A stretch of 64,000 bases of DNA from Lutibaculum baratangense AMV1 (GTDB lineage: Bacteria; Pseudomonadota; Alphaproteobacteria; Rhizobiales; Tepidamorphaceae). The DNA lies in contig NZ_AWXZ01000038.1 of assembly GCF_000496075.1 (NCBI RefSeq), positions 117,788 to 181,787 on the forward strand, given 5' to 3'. Positions 26,279-35,212 of this stretch are shown piece by piece. The notes beneath the pieces were generated by a model. It was not told where the DNA came from and made no database searches. It saw nothing but the letters and a program-made list of their open reading frames with translations. The translations under genes were made by a program, and so were the position numbers. Position 1 is the stretch's first letter, and every line of letters begins with the position of its first letter.

Positions 26279-27328
26279 TCAGGCCGGGATGAGGCGGCGT
26301 TCGCGGAACACGTCGAAGAGCCGGAAGAACTCCGCCTCGGTGTCGAGGGACTCGGTGAAGCCGTGCCCCCTCGCCTTGTTCATCGACGACATGATGTCCC
26401 AGCCACAGCGGAACACGTAGTCGCCGTAGCCCCAGACCAACAGATCCTCGAACGGAGGCGACACCAGGTTGTGGCGGCGCACGATCTCGTCCCAGACGGG
26501 TCCTTTGTTGGCCATCGCCTCGGACAGCCGGACCGTCTTCACCGGCCCGGGCTCCAGGCCGAAATGCTCCGCCAGGAGCGGCCACAGATTGCTCCAGCGG
26601 ATGAAGTCGCCATTGACCATGTTGAAGGACTGGCTGGCGCAGGCGGGCGTCTCCGAAGCCCACAGCATGCCGGACACGAGGAGCCCGGTGCTCGAGCACT
26701 GGAACAGCGCGTCGTAGCTCTCGGGGGTGCCGGGGAAGGTTAGCGGCAGGCCGAGCTCCTTGCATATGAGGGCATAGACGGCGGTCAGCAGGACGAGGTT
26801 TCGAGGCTCCTGCGGCACGGCGTGGCAGATGCCGTGGGGCCGGCTCGTCGACCAGGCCCAGTCCTTGCCGCACTGACGCTCGACGATGTAATCCTCCTGG
26901 GCGTAGTAGAAGACATCCTGGATGCAGCGCGGGTCGGTCTCCTTGGCGGGCGTCCTGAAGGCACCGAGATGCGATCCGTAATATTTCGTGCCCTGGACGA
27001 TGTGGACATGGGCGAGGTTTCTCGCGACGGGCTCGACGGACTCCACCACGTTTCTCAGCATGACCAGGTTGCGCTCGACCGGCTCCGGCTGGTTCGGCGT
27101 GTGGTCGAAGCGCGCGGTGTAGAAGATGTGGGTGACCTCCTCCAGCTGACCGAGCTTTGCGCGGCTGTCGGCCTCGTCGGTCAGGTCGACGGAGACAAAG
27201 CGGGCGCCGGGCAGCTCGGCCGGCTTGCGCGCGAGCGCGATCGCCTGCCATTCCGGATCCCGGGCGAGCCGCTCGGCCAGGTCCCGTCCCGTCGCTCCCG
27301 TCGCTCCCGCGATCAGCGCCGTCTTCAT
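26279..27328 (-). CDS. PRISE-family reductase (progesterone 5-beta-reductase/iridoid-synthase-like), copy 1
   Basis: A 349-residue extended SDR. The NAD(P) motif is GATGATG (residues 8-14), and the family's altered catalytic pair is present: Lys115 in TKYYG and the FYY of residues 140-142 in VFYYAQED, in place of the usual YxxxK. The stretch WSTSRPHGICHA and NGDFIRWSNLWP also fit. PRISE enzymes reduce the C=C bond of enones or cyclise 8-oxogeranial in plants; bacterial members reduce small enones. Its place in a carboxylate-uptake and acyl-CoA region suggests reduction of an unsaturated ring ketone. A paralogue lies at 31006. The ATG at 27328 is preferred over one 21 codons upstream, which lacks fold similarity. 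Confidence 0.83.
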   Translation of the reverse strand: MKTALIAGATGATGRDLAERLARDPEWQAIALARKPAELPGARFVSVDLTDEADSRAKLGQLEEVTHIFYTARFDHTPNQPEPVERNLVMLRNVVESVEPVARNLAHVHIVQGTKYYGSHLGAFRTPAKETDPRCIQDVFYYAQEDYIVERQCGKDWAWSTSRPHGICHAVPQEPRNLVLLTAVYALICKELGLPLTFPGTPESYDALFQCSSTGLLVSGMLWASETPACASQSFNMVNGDFIRWSNLWPLLAEHFGLEPGPVKTVRLSEAMANKGPVWDEIVRRHNLVSPPFEDLLVWGYGDYVFRCGWDIMSSMNKARGHGFTESLDTEAEFFRLFDVFRERRLIPA

Positions 27329-27371
27329 TGCCTCTTCCCTCCCCTTCGCGGCAGGCATGTCGATCGTCCGC

Positions 27372-27944
27372 CTACGTCGCGAGGCGCTCATCGAAAATGA
27401 AATACGTCCGGTTCTGCTGGAATCGGCGCATGCGCCTCATCCAGGGCGTCTTGTTGGCCGCCAGCCAGACCGGGCTCGCGTAGCGGGCCGCATCGTCGAG
27501 GTGGTAGATGGAGACGTATTTCGGCGCGCCCCGGCTCGCCCGGAAGCGCCGCGCCGTCAGCACGCCCTCGACCTGCCGCAGCAGCGGGATGTGCTCGGTC
27601 GTGTACCAGTCGTTGAACTCGTCCTCGACGGCCGGGTCGACGTCCATCGAGACGATGACGAGGCCCCGCGCGTCGTGGGGCGACGGCTCGTCGGAGGGCA
27701 CAATCTGCTCTAGGTCCCAGCTGGCCAGGGCCGCCCGCGGCGCCTCCTGGTCGTCCCTTCCGGCCGGGACAGGTAGGTCAACGAGCGTCATGGCGCAGAC
27801 CGAGCCCGCGCGCGCCGCGCGCGTCGCTCGGTCAACGACGCCTCCCCGCCAGCACTGCACGATCGCGTCGCTCGAGCCCGCTCCGCCGCTCGCCGGCGGC
27901 TCGCTTCCCTCGACAACGTCCATCAGCAATCCACGCGCAGCCAT
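27372..27944 (-). CDS. Small-barrel (EthD/DUF4286-like) protein
   Basis: A 190-residue protein whose C-terminal half (residues 92-190) is one compact domain: VIVSMDVDPAVEDEFNDWYTTEHIPLL, VEGVLTARRF, PKYVSIYHLDD. The FNDWYxxEHxPLLxxVxGxxxARRF motif matches the first domain of the protein at 22141-22890. The N-terminal 90 residues are less regular and might be a degenerate first domain. It sits 43 bases before the PRISE-1 gene and 62 bases after dctM in the same direction. Co-occurrence with a PRISE reductase hints at a partner reaction, but nothing in the sequence fixes it. Confidence 0.65.
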   Translation of the reverse strand: MAARGLLMDVVEGSEPPASGGAGSSDAIVQCWRGGVVDRATRAARAGSVCAMTLVDLPVPAGRDDQEAPRAALASWDLEQIVPSDEPSPHDARGLVIVSMDVDPAVEDEFNDWYTTEHIPLLRQVEGVLTARRFRASRGAPKYVSIYHLDDAARYASPVWLAANKTPWMRRMRRFQQNRTYFIFDERLAT

Positions 27945-28006
27945 CTCGTCTCCTCATGGGGGCCCGGCGGCATGGCCGCGGGGCAAGGGTTCAACGGGTC
28001 GAGGGT

Positions 28007-29269
28007 TCAGCGGAACAAGGCGGTCGTTGCCGGCATGTAGCTCACGATGATCAGAACCACGAACATCGAGAGGATGAACCACTTGCCGTATCTCAGGACC
28101 TGCTCGATCCGTAGGTTCGCGATGGAGCAGACGGTGAGGAGGATCGATGCCACCGGCGGCGTCTGCTGCCCGATCGCCAGGTTGAGACAGACGATCACCC
28201 CGAAATGGACGGGGTCGATGCCCATCTGCGGCACCAGCGGCATGAGCACCGGCACCACGATGATGATCGCAGCCGTCGCGTGCAGGAACATGCCAAGGAC
28301 GAGCAGGAAGATGTTGACCAGCAGGAGGAGCAGGTAGGGATTATCGGTGATCGCCCCGATACCCGCCGCGACGGCCTGCGGGATCTGCTCGTTGGCGAGG
28401 TACTGCCCGAGCACGGCCGAGCCCGCGACCAGCATCATCACGACGGAGGACTGGATGGCCGTCGCCCTGAGCGCGCCCCAGAGCACCCGCGGCGTCAGGG
28501 CGCGCGAGACGATGACCCCGAAGAACAGGGCGACAAGCACGCCCACCGCGGAGGCTTCAGTCGGCGTGAAGATGCCGAGGATCATGCCTCCCACCACGAG
28601 CACCGGGATGAAGAGCGGGATGATCGCGCCCTTCAGCGCGGTGAGCAGGTAGGACAGCTCGAAGCGCCGTTCCCGCGGGAAGTTCTCCCGGCGCGCGAAG
28701 ATGTGATTGACGATCATGAACGCGGCCCCGAGAATCACCCCCGGCACGATCCCGGCGATGAAGAGGTCACGGATCGAGACGTTGCTCGTGACGCCGAACA
28801 GGACCATCGGGATGGATGGCGGGATGATGATCCCGAGTGCCGCGCTCGTCGCCGTGATGGCGGCCGCGTAGCTGCGCGGGTAGCCCTTGCGCTCCATCTC
28901 CGGCACGAAGATCTTGCTGCTCATGGCGGCGTCTGCCACGCCAGACCCGCTCATCTCCGCCATGAACATGCTGTTGACGACGTTCACGTGGCCGAGGCCG
29001 CCGCGCATCCAGCCGACAAGGGCGTAGGCGAGATCGATCAGCCGCGCGGCGACGAGCGTCACCCCCATGAGCTCGCCCATCAGGATGAACAGCGGGATCG
29101 CGAGAAGCGGAAAGCTGTTCGTCCCGAAGAACATCTGGATCGGGAACATCATGAGCGGCATGCCGGAGGCGAGCATCGCCACGAGTGCCGAGACCATCAG
29201 GGCGATCCCGATGGGCATGTTGAGCGCGATCAGCAGGAGGAGCGTTCCGACGACGAGCCACTCGGTCAT
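28007..29269 (-). CDS. dctM: TRAP transporter large permease DctM
   Basis: The 420-residue membrane protein has about twelve helices, and its conserved loops fit DctM: FFGTNSFPLLAIPLFILMGELM, AEMSGSGVADAAMSSKIFVPEM and GIIIPPSIPMVLFGV in the first half, and GMFLHATAAIIIVVPVLMPLV and LAIGQQTPPVASILLTVC in the second. It overlaps dctQ by four bases. With DctQ it forms the sodium-driven channel for the acid bound by DctP. Confidence 0.94.
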   Translation of the reverse strand: MTEWLVVGTLLLLIALNMPIGIALMVSALVAMLASGMPLMMFPIQMFFGTNSFPLLAIPLFILMGELMGVTLVAARLIDLAYALVGWMRGGLGHVNVVNSMFMAEMSGSGVADAAMSSKIFVPEMERKGYPRSYAAAITATSAALGIIIPPSIPMVLFGVTSNVSIRDLFIAGIVPGVILGAAFMIVNHIFARRENFPRERRFELSYLLTALKGAIIPLFIPVLVVGGMILGIFTPTEASAVGVLVALFFGVIVSRALTPRVLWGALRATAIQSSVVMMLVAGSAVLGQYLANEQIPQAVAAGIGAITDNPYLLLLLVNIFLLVLGMFLHATAAIIIVVPVLMPLVPQMGIDPVHFGVIVCLNLAIGQQTPPVASILLTVCSIANLRIEQVLRYGKWFILSMFVVLIIVSYMPATTALFR

Positions 29270-29745
29270 GGCTCGCGCTCCGGGGGCGGTTCGAACCGGT
29301 AGACGACGAGGTGTATCAGCCCGCCGACGCTGAAGATGAGGAGCGACACCATGAAGATACCCTGGGGCAGTCCGGAGGCCATAAGGCGCTCGCCGCCGAG
29401 CAGTGAGAGCATGCGGTAGCTGTAGACCGTCATGAAGACGAGGAGCGCCGCCAGGATCAGGTCGTTGAAGAGCCCGACCACCCGCTGCGCACGTTCCGGC
29501 ATCTTCTCGACCAGCAGGCTGAAGCTGATATGGGCGCGCTGCCTGAAGGCCAAGTATCCGCCGCTGAAGGTCAGCCACACCAGGAGATAGCCCGCCACCT
29601 CTTCCGGCCAGGGAAGCGCCGCGTTCATCACGTAGCGGTAGAAGACCGCGAGCACGGTGATCACCGCCGTCCCGCCGACGACGATCGCGGCCAGAGCCGC
29701 GATCGCCTCGTCGATCAGGCGCAGGGCCCGGAGGACATGCGTCAT
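29266..29745 (-). CDS. dctQ: TRAP transporter small permease DctQ
   Basis: A 159-residue protein with four helices and the DctQ signature region RYVMNAALPWPEEVAGYLLVWLTFSGGYLAFRQRAHISFSLL. The ATG at 29745 overlaps the dctP stop by four bases; an upstream start would lie deep in dctP. It is the small membrane subunit of the TRAP importer. Confidence 0.92.
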   Translation of the reverse strand: MTHVLRALRLIDEAIAALAAIVVGGTAVITVLAVFYRYVMNAALPWPEEVAGYLLVWLTFSGGYLAFRQRAHISFSLLVEKMPERAQRVVGLFNDLILAALLVFMTVYSYRMLSLLGGERLMASGLPQGIFMVSLLIFSVGGLIHLVVYRFEPPPEREP

Positions 29746-30716
29746 TCCGTTTCGGCGGCCCTGATCAGCTCGACCCACTCGTCGCCCTCGCTATCGGCGT
29801 ATTTCTCGTAGAGCGGCTGCACCTTGGCCTGGAGCGCCTCGATATCGACGTCGTTGACCTCCATCGTCTTCTCGAGCTCAGCGAGAGAGCTGTTGCTGAT
29901 CTCCTGCGACTTGGCGAAGGCCTCGTCGGACATCTCGCGTGCGATCTCGCGGAACGCGGTCTGCTGCTCTTCCGTCAACTGGCCGAACGCGGCCTTGGAC
30001 ATCAGCAGGAAGGTCGGGCCGAAGACGTGGTTGGTCTTGCTGAGGTAGTTGGCGGCCTCGAAGAGATTCTCCTCGTAGAAGCCCGCATAGGTCGACTCAG
30101 CCGCGTCGGCGACGCCGGTCTGCAGGGCGGTGAAGACCTCCGACCACGACACCGGCACCGGGTTGGCGCCGAGCAGGCTGAAGGCTTCGGTGCGGTACTC
30201 GCTGCCGATGACGCGCAGCTTCATGCCCTCGAAGTCGACGGGCACGGCGAGCGGGCGCGGCTTGCTCACCACGTGGCGGAAGTCGAGGCCGTAGATCCCG
30301 AGAACGACCATGTTCTGGTTTTCCTCGAGGAGCTGCGCGGCCTCCTTGCCGAACTCGCCGGTCAGGGCGCGCTGAGCGTGGCCCCAGCTCTTGAACAGGA
30401 ACGGCAGGTCGAAGACGCCGAGCTTGCCTTCGAGCGCGAGCGGGCCAGAGCCGATCGCCGCCATCTCGAGGGAGCCGACCTTGATGTTGCTGATGATGGC
30501 CCGCTCGTCGCCGAGCTGGGCGCTCGGATAGAGGCGGAAGTCGAATTCGCCGGGGAAGCGCTCCTCGACCTTGCGCGCGAAGATCTGCGCGTGGGCGAGC
30601 GGCTGCCCCGTCATCGACATCTGGCTCGCGATCCGAAGATTGGCGGCGGTCGCCGGAAGCGAGGCGGCGAGCAGCAGGGTGGCGGCAAGAAGCCCCCGTG
30701 GCAATGTCCAACGCAT
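29742..30716 (-). CDS. dctP: TRAP transporter substrate-binding protein DctP
   Basis: A 324-residue periplasmic protein with a 24-residue signal peptide (ending LPATA) and the DctP core, including FDFRLYPSAQLGDERA, FEGMKLRVIGSEYRTEAFSLLGANPVPVSWSEVFTALQTGVADAAEST, in which the Arg of the LRV segment normally binds the ligand carboxylate. It heads an operon dctP-dctQ-dctM, probably continuing into the small-barrel protein, PRISE-1 and tctB. A sigma-54 promoter and a shared activator site lie upstream. Confidence 0.94.
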   Translation of the reverse strand: MRWTLPRGLLAATLLLAASLPATAANLRIASQMSMTGQPLAHAQIFARKVEERFPGEFDFRLYPSAQLGDERAIISNIKVGSLEMAAIGSGPLALEGKLGVFDLPFLFKSWGHAQRALTGEFGKEAAQLLEENQNMVVLGIYGLDFRHVVSKPRPLAVPVDFEGMKLRVIGSEYRTEAFSLLGANPVPVSWSEVFTALQTGVADAAESTYAGFYEENLFEAANYLSKTNHVFGPTFLLMSKAAFGQLTEEQQTAFREIAREMSDEAFAKSQEISNSSLAELEKTMEVNDVDIEALQAKVQPLYEKYADSEGDEWVELIRAAETE

Positions 30717-30780
30717 GTTTCTCTCCCATCTGGATCCGCATTCGCCGGCGGCTTGCGGTCTTGTTCTGCAGGGACCCAAA

Positions 30781-30796
30781 AGCAAGGAGCGCGCCA
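30781..30796 (-). promoter_or_regulatory. Sigma-54 promoter for dctPQM
   Basis: The minus strand reads TGGCGC-GCTCC-TTGCT, matching the -24/-12 consensus with correct GG/GC spacing. The start site would be near 30769, about 53 bases before the dctP ATG. The inverted repeat at 30839-30855 is centred about 78 bases upstream of it. Confidence 0.72.
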
Positions 30797-30838
30797 GTCA
30801 GTCCCGGCGCGGCCGGTCGGGCCCAGTAGGAGCGGGTC

Positions 30839-30855
30839 CGGACATTTCGTGTCCG
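30839..30855. promoter_or_regulatory. GGACA/TGTCC inverted repeat: candidate sigma-54 activator site shared by dctP and PRISE-2
   Basis: CGGACA-TTTCG-TGTCCG is a perfect 6-bp inverted repeat with a 5-base spacer. It lies between two divergent sigma-54 promoters, about 78 bases from one start and about 130 from the other, suitable distances for an enhancer site serving both. Related repeats occur beside the sigma-54 activator gene (44279) and before the operon at 46201. Confidence 0.6.
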
Positions 30856-30948
30856 TCTCGACGACACTGTTTCCGCAGCAGTCAATCCGGAGCCCGCCCC
30901 GGCGCCCGGCGCCTGCAGGCCCCTCCCCCCGCGCCGCAGGGCGGCCGA

Positions 30949-30964
30949 TGGCACGCTTCCTGCT
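30949..30964 (+). promoter_or_regulatory. Sigma-54 promoter for PRISE-2
   Basis: TGGCAC-GCTTC-CTGCT matches the -24/-12 consensus with one change (CTGC for TTGC) and exact spacing. The start would be near 30976, leaving about 30 bases before the ATG at 31006. Confidence 0.6.
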
Positions 30965-31005
30965 CGGCCGGACGGCAACCAGAAAAGATGGAGGGGCGCG
31001 TGGAG

Positions 31006-32058
31006 ATGAGGACGGCCGTGGTCACCGGTATCACTGGCGTGGTCGGTCGCCGGCTCGGCGAGACGCTCGTCGCGTCGGGCGACTTCGAGCAGATCGTGGG
31101 GCTATCGAGGCGCGCCTCCGACGGGCCGCCCGGGATCACGATGATATCGGCCGACCTGCAGGACGCCGACGCCTGCCGGGCGGTTTTCTCGGGGCTGCGA
31201 GACGTCACGCATGTCTACAACGCCGCCCGCTTCGACCATTCGACCGAGCGGCCGGAGCCGGTCGACGTGAACACGGCGATCGTCGCCCACGTCCTCGACG
31301 CCGCGCTCGAGACCGGACAGAAGCTGGAGCACATCCACCTCGTCCAGGGCTCCAAATACTACGGCTCGCAGCTCGGAGCCTACCCGACGCCCGCGCGGGA
31401 GGACGACCACCGCGCGCTGCAGCGCAACTTCTACTACGACCAGGAAGACCTTGCGATCGACTACGGCGCCCGCCACGGCTTCACCTGGAGCGCCAGCCGG
31501 CCGCACGGCGTCTGCGACCCGGACCTGCGCATCGCACGCAGCATGTCGCTTCTCATCGCCGTCTACGCGACGATCAACCGGCGCCTCGGCCTGCCACTCT
31601 GCTTCCCCGGCACACCGCAGAACTTCCACGCCGTCTACCAGTGCACGGATGCGGGCCTCCTCGCCCGCGCCATACACTGGATGTCGACGACGCCGGCCTG
31701 CCGCAACCAGGCCTTCAACGTCACGAATGGCGACCTCATTCGCTGGGAGCGCGAATGGCCGATCTTCGCGCGGTTCTTCGAGATGGAGACGGGGCCCGTG
31801 CGCACGATCAGCCTGGCCCAGACGATGCCGCAAATGGAGGAGATCTGGGACTCGCTGGCACGCGAGCACGGCCTCGCCACCCGCCCCTATTCCGATCTCG
31901 TCGTCTGGTCCTACGGCGACTTCCTGTTCCGCCCGGCATGGGACATCATGTCGGACACGAGCAAGCTCCGGCGTTTCGGCTTCTACGAGACGATCGACAC
32001 GCGCGCGATGTTCCTTAAGCTGTTCAACCACTTCCGCGGGTCACGCATCATTCCGTGA
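31006..32058 (+). CDS. PRISE-family reductase (progesterone 5-beta-reductase/iridoid-synthase-like), copy 2
   Basis: A 350-residue paralogue of the protein at 26279-27328. It has GITGVVG (residues 8-14), Lys117 in SKYYGSQLG, the FYY of 142-144 in NFYYDQED, WSASRPHGVCD and NGDLIRWEREWP. All hallmarks of the PRISE catalytic site are kept. It is transcribed alone and divergently from dctP, from its own sigma-54 promoter, and ends 51 bases before the convergent acyl-CoA operon. An in-frame ATG lies six codons upstream, but the chosen start has GGAGG at about 11 bases. Two PRISE genes around one transport system suggest two enone substrates or successive reductions. Confidence 0.85.
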   Translation: MRTAVVTGITGVVGRRLGETLVASGDFEQIVGLSRRASDGPPGITMISADLQDADACRAVFSGLRDVTHVYNAARFDHSTERPEPVDVNTAIVAHVLDAALETGQKLEHIHLVQGSKYYGSQLGAYPTPAREDDHRALQRNFYYDQEDLAIDYGARHGFTWSASRPHGVCDPDLRIARSMSLLIAVYATINRRLGLPLCFPGTPQNFHAVYQCTDAGLLARAIHWMSTTPACRNQAFNVTNGDLIRWEREWPIFARFFEMETGPVRTISLAQTMPQMEEIWDSLAREHGLATRPYSDLVVWSYGDFLFRPAWDIMSDTSKLRRFGFYETIDTRAMFLKLFNHFRGSRIIP

Positions 32059-32109
32059 GCGGAACGAGACGCGGCCGGCGGCGCTGATCGCCCGGCCGGT
32101 CGCATGCGC

Positions 32110-34176
32110 TCAGAGATCGCCGAAGCCCCGGCCCTCGCGGACCAGCCGCTCGAGCAGTGGCGCCGGCCTGAAATCCTCGCCCTGCGTCGCCTCGAAACGG
32201 CGCATAGTCTCCAGCACCTCATCGAGCCCGATCCGGTCGCCATAATACATCGGGCCGCCGCGATGGGCTGGCCACCCGTAGCCATTGATCCACACGACGT
32301 CGATGTCGGACGCGCGGATCGCCTTGCCCTCATCGAGGATCTTCGCGCCCTCGTTGATCATCGGATAGATGCAGCGCTTCAGGATCTCCTCGTCCGCGAT
32401 CTCCCGGCGCGCCATGCCGCGGCGCTCGGCGAGGTCGAGGATCACCGTCTCCGTGACCTTCGAGGGGACCGCCTTGCGGTTCTCGTCGTAATCGTAGAAC
32501 CCTGCGCCGGTCTTCTGGCCGCGGCGATCCATCTCGCACAGGATCTCCTTGACCGTCTCGCCTTTCGACGTCTCGCGCGACCATCCAAGGTCGAGGCCGG
32601 CGAGGTCGGACATGGCGAAGGGGCCCATAGGCAGGCCGAAATCGTAGAGCACGCGGTCGACATCCCAGGGCATCGCGCCCTCAAGGATCAGCTTGGTCGC
32701 CTCGCGCTGGCGCTGCGCCAGCATGCGGTTGCCGACGAAGCCGAAACAGACGCCGACCATCACGCCGACTTTCCCGATGCGCCGGGCGAGCTGCATCGTC
32801 GTTGCGAGGACCGGCTTCGACGTCTTTTCCGCACGCACCACCTCGAGCAGACGCATGATGTTGGCGGGGGAGAAGAAGTGCAGGCCCAGCACGCGCTCTG
32901 GGCGGCTCGTCGCGCGGGCGATCTCGTCGACGTCGAGATAGGAGGTGTTGGAGGCGAGGATCGCATCCGGCCGGACGATCGCGTCGAGCCTGCCGAAGAT
33001 CTCCTTCTTCACCTCCATGTTCTCGAAGACGGCCTCGATAACGAGGTCGCAGGAGGCGAGATCCTCGAGCGCCAGAGTGCCGGTCAGGAGACGCATGCGC
33101 ACCTCGACGTCGTCCTGCGACATGCGGCCCTTCCTGGCCGAGCCGTCGTAGTTGCGCCGGATCACCGAAACGCCGCGGTCGAGCGCCTCCTGCCGTGTCT
33201 CGACGATCGTCACCGGGAGCCCGGTGTTCAGGAAGTTCATCGCGATGCCGCCGCCCATCGTGCCGGCGCCGACGATGCCGACGCGCTCGACCGGCAGCGT
33301 CTCGGTCTCGGCCGGGATGTCCGGGATGCGCCACGTTTCGCGCTCAGCCCGGGCCACGTGGCGCCGCGCCGACGCCTCCGCGCCTCGCGCGAGCTCGAGG
33401 GAGAGCTCCGTCTCGGTCGCCAGCCCCTCATCGAACGGCGTCTCCGCCGCTACTCTGAGGGCTGAAAGTGTGAGCTCGAGCTGCCTCGTCCCGCGCAGCT
33501 TCCGCCCGTGCGTCCTGATCGCCCCGGACAGGATGTCCTGCTTCTCGTCGCGATCCGGGACGTCGAGATCGCCTGCCCGTCGTGACGCCTGCTCCCCCTC
33601 GGCTATGCAGTGGGCGAAGGCCGAGGCGGCGGCCGTGAGATCGTCCTCCACGACCCAGTCGACGATGCCGGCCTCTTCCGCCGCCGCCGCATCGATCGCC
33701 GTCCCTGACAGGACCATGTCGAGCGTGACCCGGATTCCCGCCAGCCGCGACAGGCGCTGGATCGCGCCACCGAGAGGCATCATCCCGAACTTCGCATGAG
33801 GTAATCCAAGGCGCGCCGTCTTCGAGGCGACACGGCCGTGGCAGGCGAGCGCGAACTCGAAGCCCGCTCCGAGGACGCTGCCCGAGAGGGCGGCCACGAC
33901 CGGCTTGGCCGCATCCTCGACCTCCGCCTGCAGGTCCATCAGCGTCGGCGCCTTGCAGGCCTCCTCGATCTCCCCCTCGTCCGCCCCCATCATGGCGCTG
34001 CCTTCGGGGATCGCCAGGACGATCGCGCGCACGTCCGGCCGCAGGAGCGCCGCGCGCAGCCCGCCGATCAGCGCGGCGCGGACGTCCGCTCCGAAGACGG
34101 GCGCGGCGCCACCGGCCGCCCGCAAAACCGCCACATCCCCGTCGACGGCCAGATTCACGCCGCTACTCTGGTCCAT
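32110..34176 (-). CDS. Bifunctional enoyl-CoA hydratase/3-hydroxyacyl-CoA dehydrogenase (FadB/FadJ-like) with an altered hydratase site
   Basis: The 688-residue protein joins an N-terminal crotonase domain (1-190) to a Rossmann dehydrogenase domain (about 298-480; NAD motif GAGTMGGG at 303-310, catalytic His433 in HFFSPA) and duplicated 3HCDH C-terminal domains. In the crotonase half, Glu107 (LGAGFE) is at the first catalytic position. The second glutamate, normally in LPExxLG, is His127 (LPHAKFG), and the usual PGxGGTQRL reads PLGGAIQRL. Hydratase activity is therefore doubtful, while the dehydrogenase looks intact. It is the last gene of the eleven-gene acyl-CoA operon, which also encodes two separate crotonases. 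Confidence 0.9.
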   Translation of the reverse strand: MDQSSGVNLAVDGDVAVLRAAGGAAPVFGADVRAALIGGLRAALLRPDVRAIVLAIPEGSAMMGADEGEIEEACKAPTLMDLQAEVEDAAKPVVAALSGSVLGAGFEFALACHGRVASKTARLGLPHAKFGMMPLGGAIQRLSRLAGIRVTLDMVLSGTAIDAAAAEEAGIVDWVVEDDLTAAASAFAHCIAEGEQASRRAGDLDVPDRDEKQDILSGAIRTHGRKLRGTRQLELTLSALRVAAETPFDEGLATETELSLELARGAEASARRHVARAERETWRIPDIPAETETLPVERVGIVGAGTMGGGIAMNFLNTGLPVTIVETRQEALDRGVSVIRRNYDGSARKGRMSQDDVEVRMRLLTGTLALEDLASCDLVIEAVFENMEVKKEIFGRLDAIVRPDAILASNTSYLDVDEIARATSRPERVLGLHFFSPANIMRLLEVVRAEKTSKPVLATTMQLARRIGKVGVMVGVCFGFVGNRMLAQRQREATKLILEGAMPWDVDRVLYDFGLPMGPFAMSDLAGLDLGWSRETSKGETVKEILCEMDRRGQKTGAGFYDYDENRKAVPSKVTETVILDLAERRGMARREIADEEILKRCIYPMINEGAKILDEGKAIRASDIDVVWINGYGWPAHRGGPMYYGDRIGLDEVLETMRRFEATQGEDFRPAPLLERLVREGRGFGDL

Positions 34177-34216
34177 GTCCGATCCTTCCCGACAAAGCCC
34201 CGCGACGCGAAGGACC

Positions 34217-35212
34217 TCAGCTCCCGACCTGCAGGATGATCTTGCCCTGTGCCTTCCCGTCCCTCAGGGCGCGCAGCGCGTCCTTGAAGTCCGCAAGCGG
34301 CAGGACGGCGCTGACATACGGGTCGATCTTGCCCGCCTGCTTCAGCGCGAAGATCTCGGCCTGCGCCTCGCCCATCTTCGCGGGGTCACGGTCGCGGTAG
34401 TCCGACCATTGCAGCCCGCTCGCGGCGATGTTCTTGACGAGGAGGTAGTTCGCCTTGATCGCCGGAACCTCGCCGCTGGCGAAGCCAATGACGACAAGCC
34501 GCCCGCACCATGCCATGGCGCGCAGGGCCGCCGTCGTCACCTCGCCGCCAACCGGGTCGATGACGATGTCGGCCCCGTGGCCATCGGTTGCTTTCTGAAC
34601 CTCGTCGCGCAGCGTGTCGCGCAGGTTCTCTGCCCCGAGGTCGATCACCGCGTCGGCCCCGGCATTGCGAGCGACCTCCGCATTGGCCTCGCCGAGCGTG
34701 CCGGCGATCACTCTGCCTGCGCCGAGCGCCTTGGCGAGCTGGACGCTGGCGACGCCGATGCCGCCCGAGGCGCCGAGAACGAGGACGGTCTCGCCTTGCT
34801 TGAAGCCGGCCCGCTCCTTCAGGGCGAACCAGGCCGTCTGGTAGACGAGGCCGAGCGCCGCGGCCGTCTCGAAGGCGAGACCTTGGGGCAGTGGGAAGAC
34901 GTGCTCGGCCTTCACTTTCAGCTTTTCAGCATAGGCGCCGTACTCGACCTGCGCCGCCACGGCGTCACCCGGCGCGAGGCCCGAAACGCCTTCGCCCACG
35001 GCGGAGATTCGGCCCGCTGCGCACTTGCCTGGAGAGAACGGCCTGGGCGGCTTGATCTGGTAGCGCCCTTCGATGGCGAGAATGTCGGGATAGTTCGCCT
35101 CGGCCGCGGCCACGTCGATGACGACCTCGCCCGGCCCCGGGACCGGGTCTTCCATCTCGCCGACCTCGATCTCCTCGAACGGAGCGAATTCCCGGACGAC
35201 CACGGCCTTCAT
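34217..35212 (-). CDS. Zinc-independent MDR-family NADPH:quinone oxidoreductase-like protein
   Basis: A 331-residue medium-chain reductase with a GroES-like N-terminal domain (EANYPDILAIEGRYQIKPPRPFSPGKCAAG), the NADPH motif VLVLGASGGIGVASVQLAKALGA and a late IDPYVSAVLPLADFKDALRAL. There are no zinc-site cysteines, as expected for quinone oxidoreductase and crotonyl-CoA-carboxylase/reductase-type members, which reduce quinones, enones or enoyl-CoAs. The ATG at 35212 overlaps the CoA-transferase stop by one base (TGATG); a TTG one codon earlier is less likely. In this operon it may reduce an alpha,beta-unsaturated CoA ester or ketone. Confidence 0.88.
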   Translation of the reverse strand: MKAVVVREFAPFEEIEVGEMEDPVPGPGEVVIDVAAAEANYPDILAIEGRYQIKPPRPFSPGKCAAGRISAVGEGVSGLAPGDAVAAQVEYGAYAEKLKVKAEHVFPLPQGLAFETAAALGLVYQTAWFALKERAGFKQGETVLVLGASGGIGVASVQLAKALGAGRVIAGTLGEANAEVARNAGADAVIDLGAENLRDTLRDEVQKATDGHGADIVIDPVGGEVTTAALRAMAWCGRLVVIGFASGEVPAIKANYLLVKNIAASGLQWSDYRDRDPAKMGEAQAEIFALKQAGKIDPYVSAVLPLADFKDALRALRDGKAQGKIILQVGS

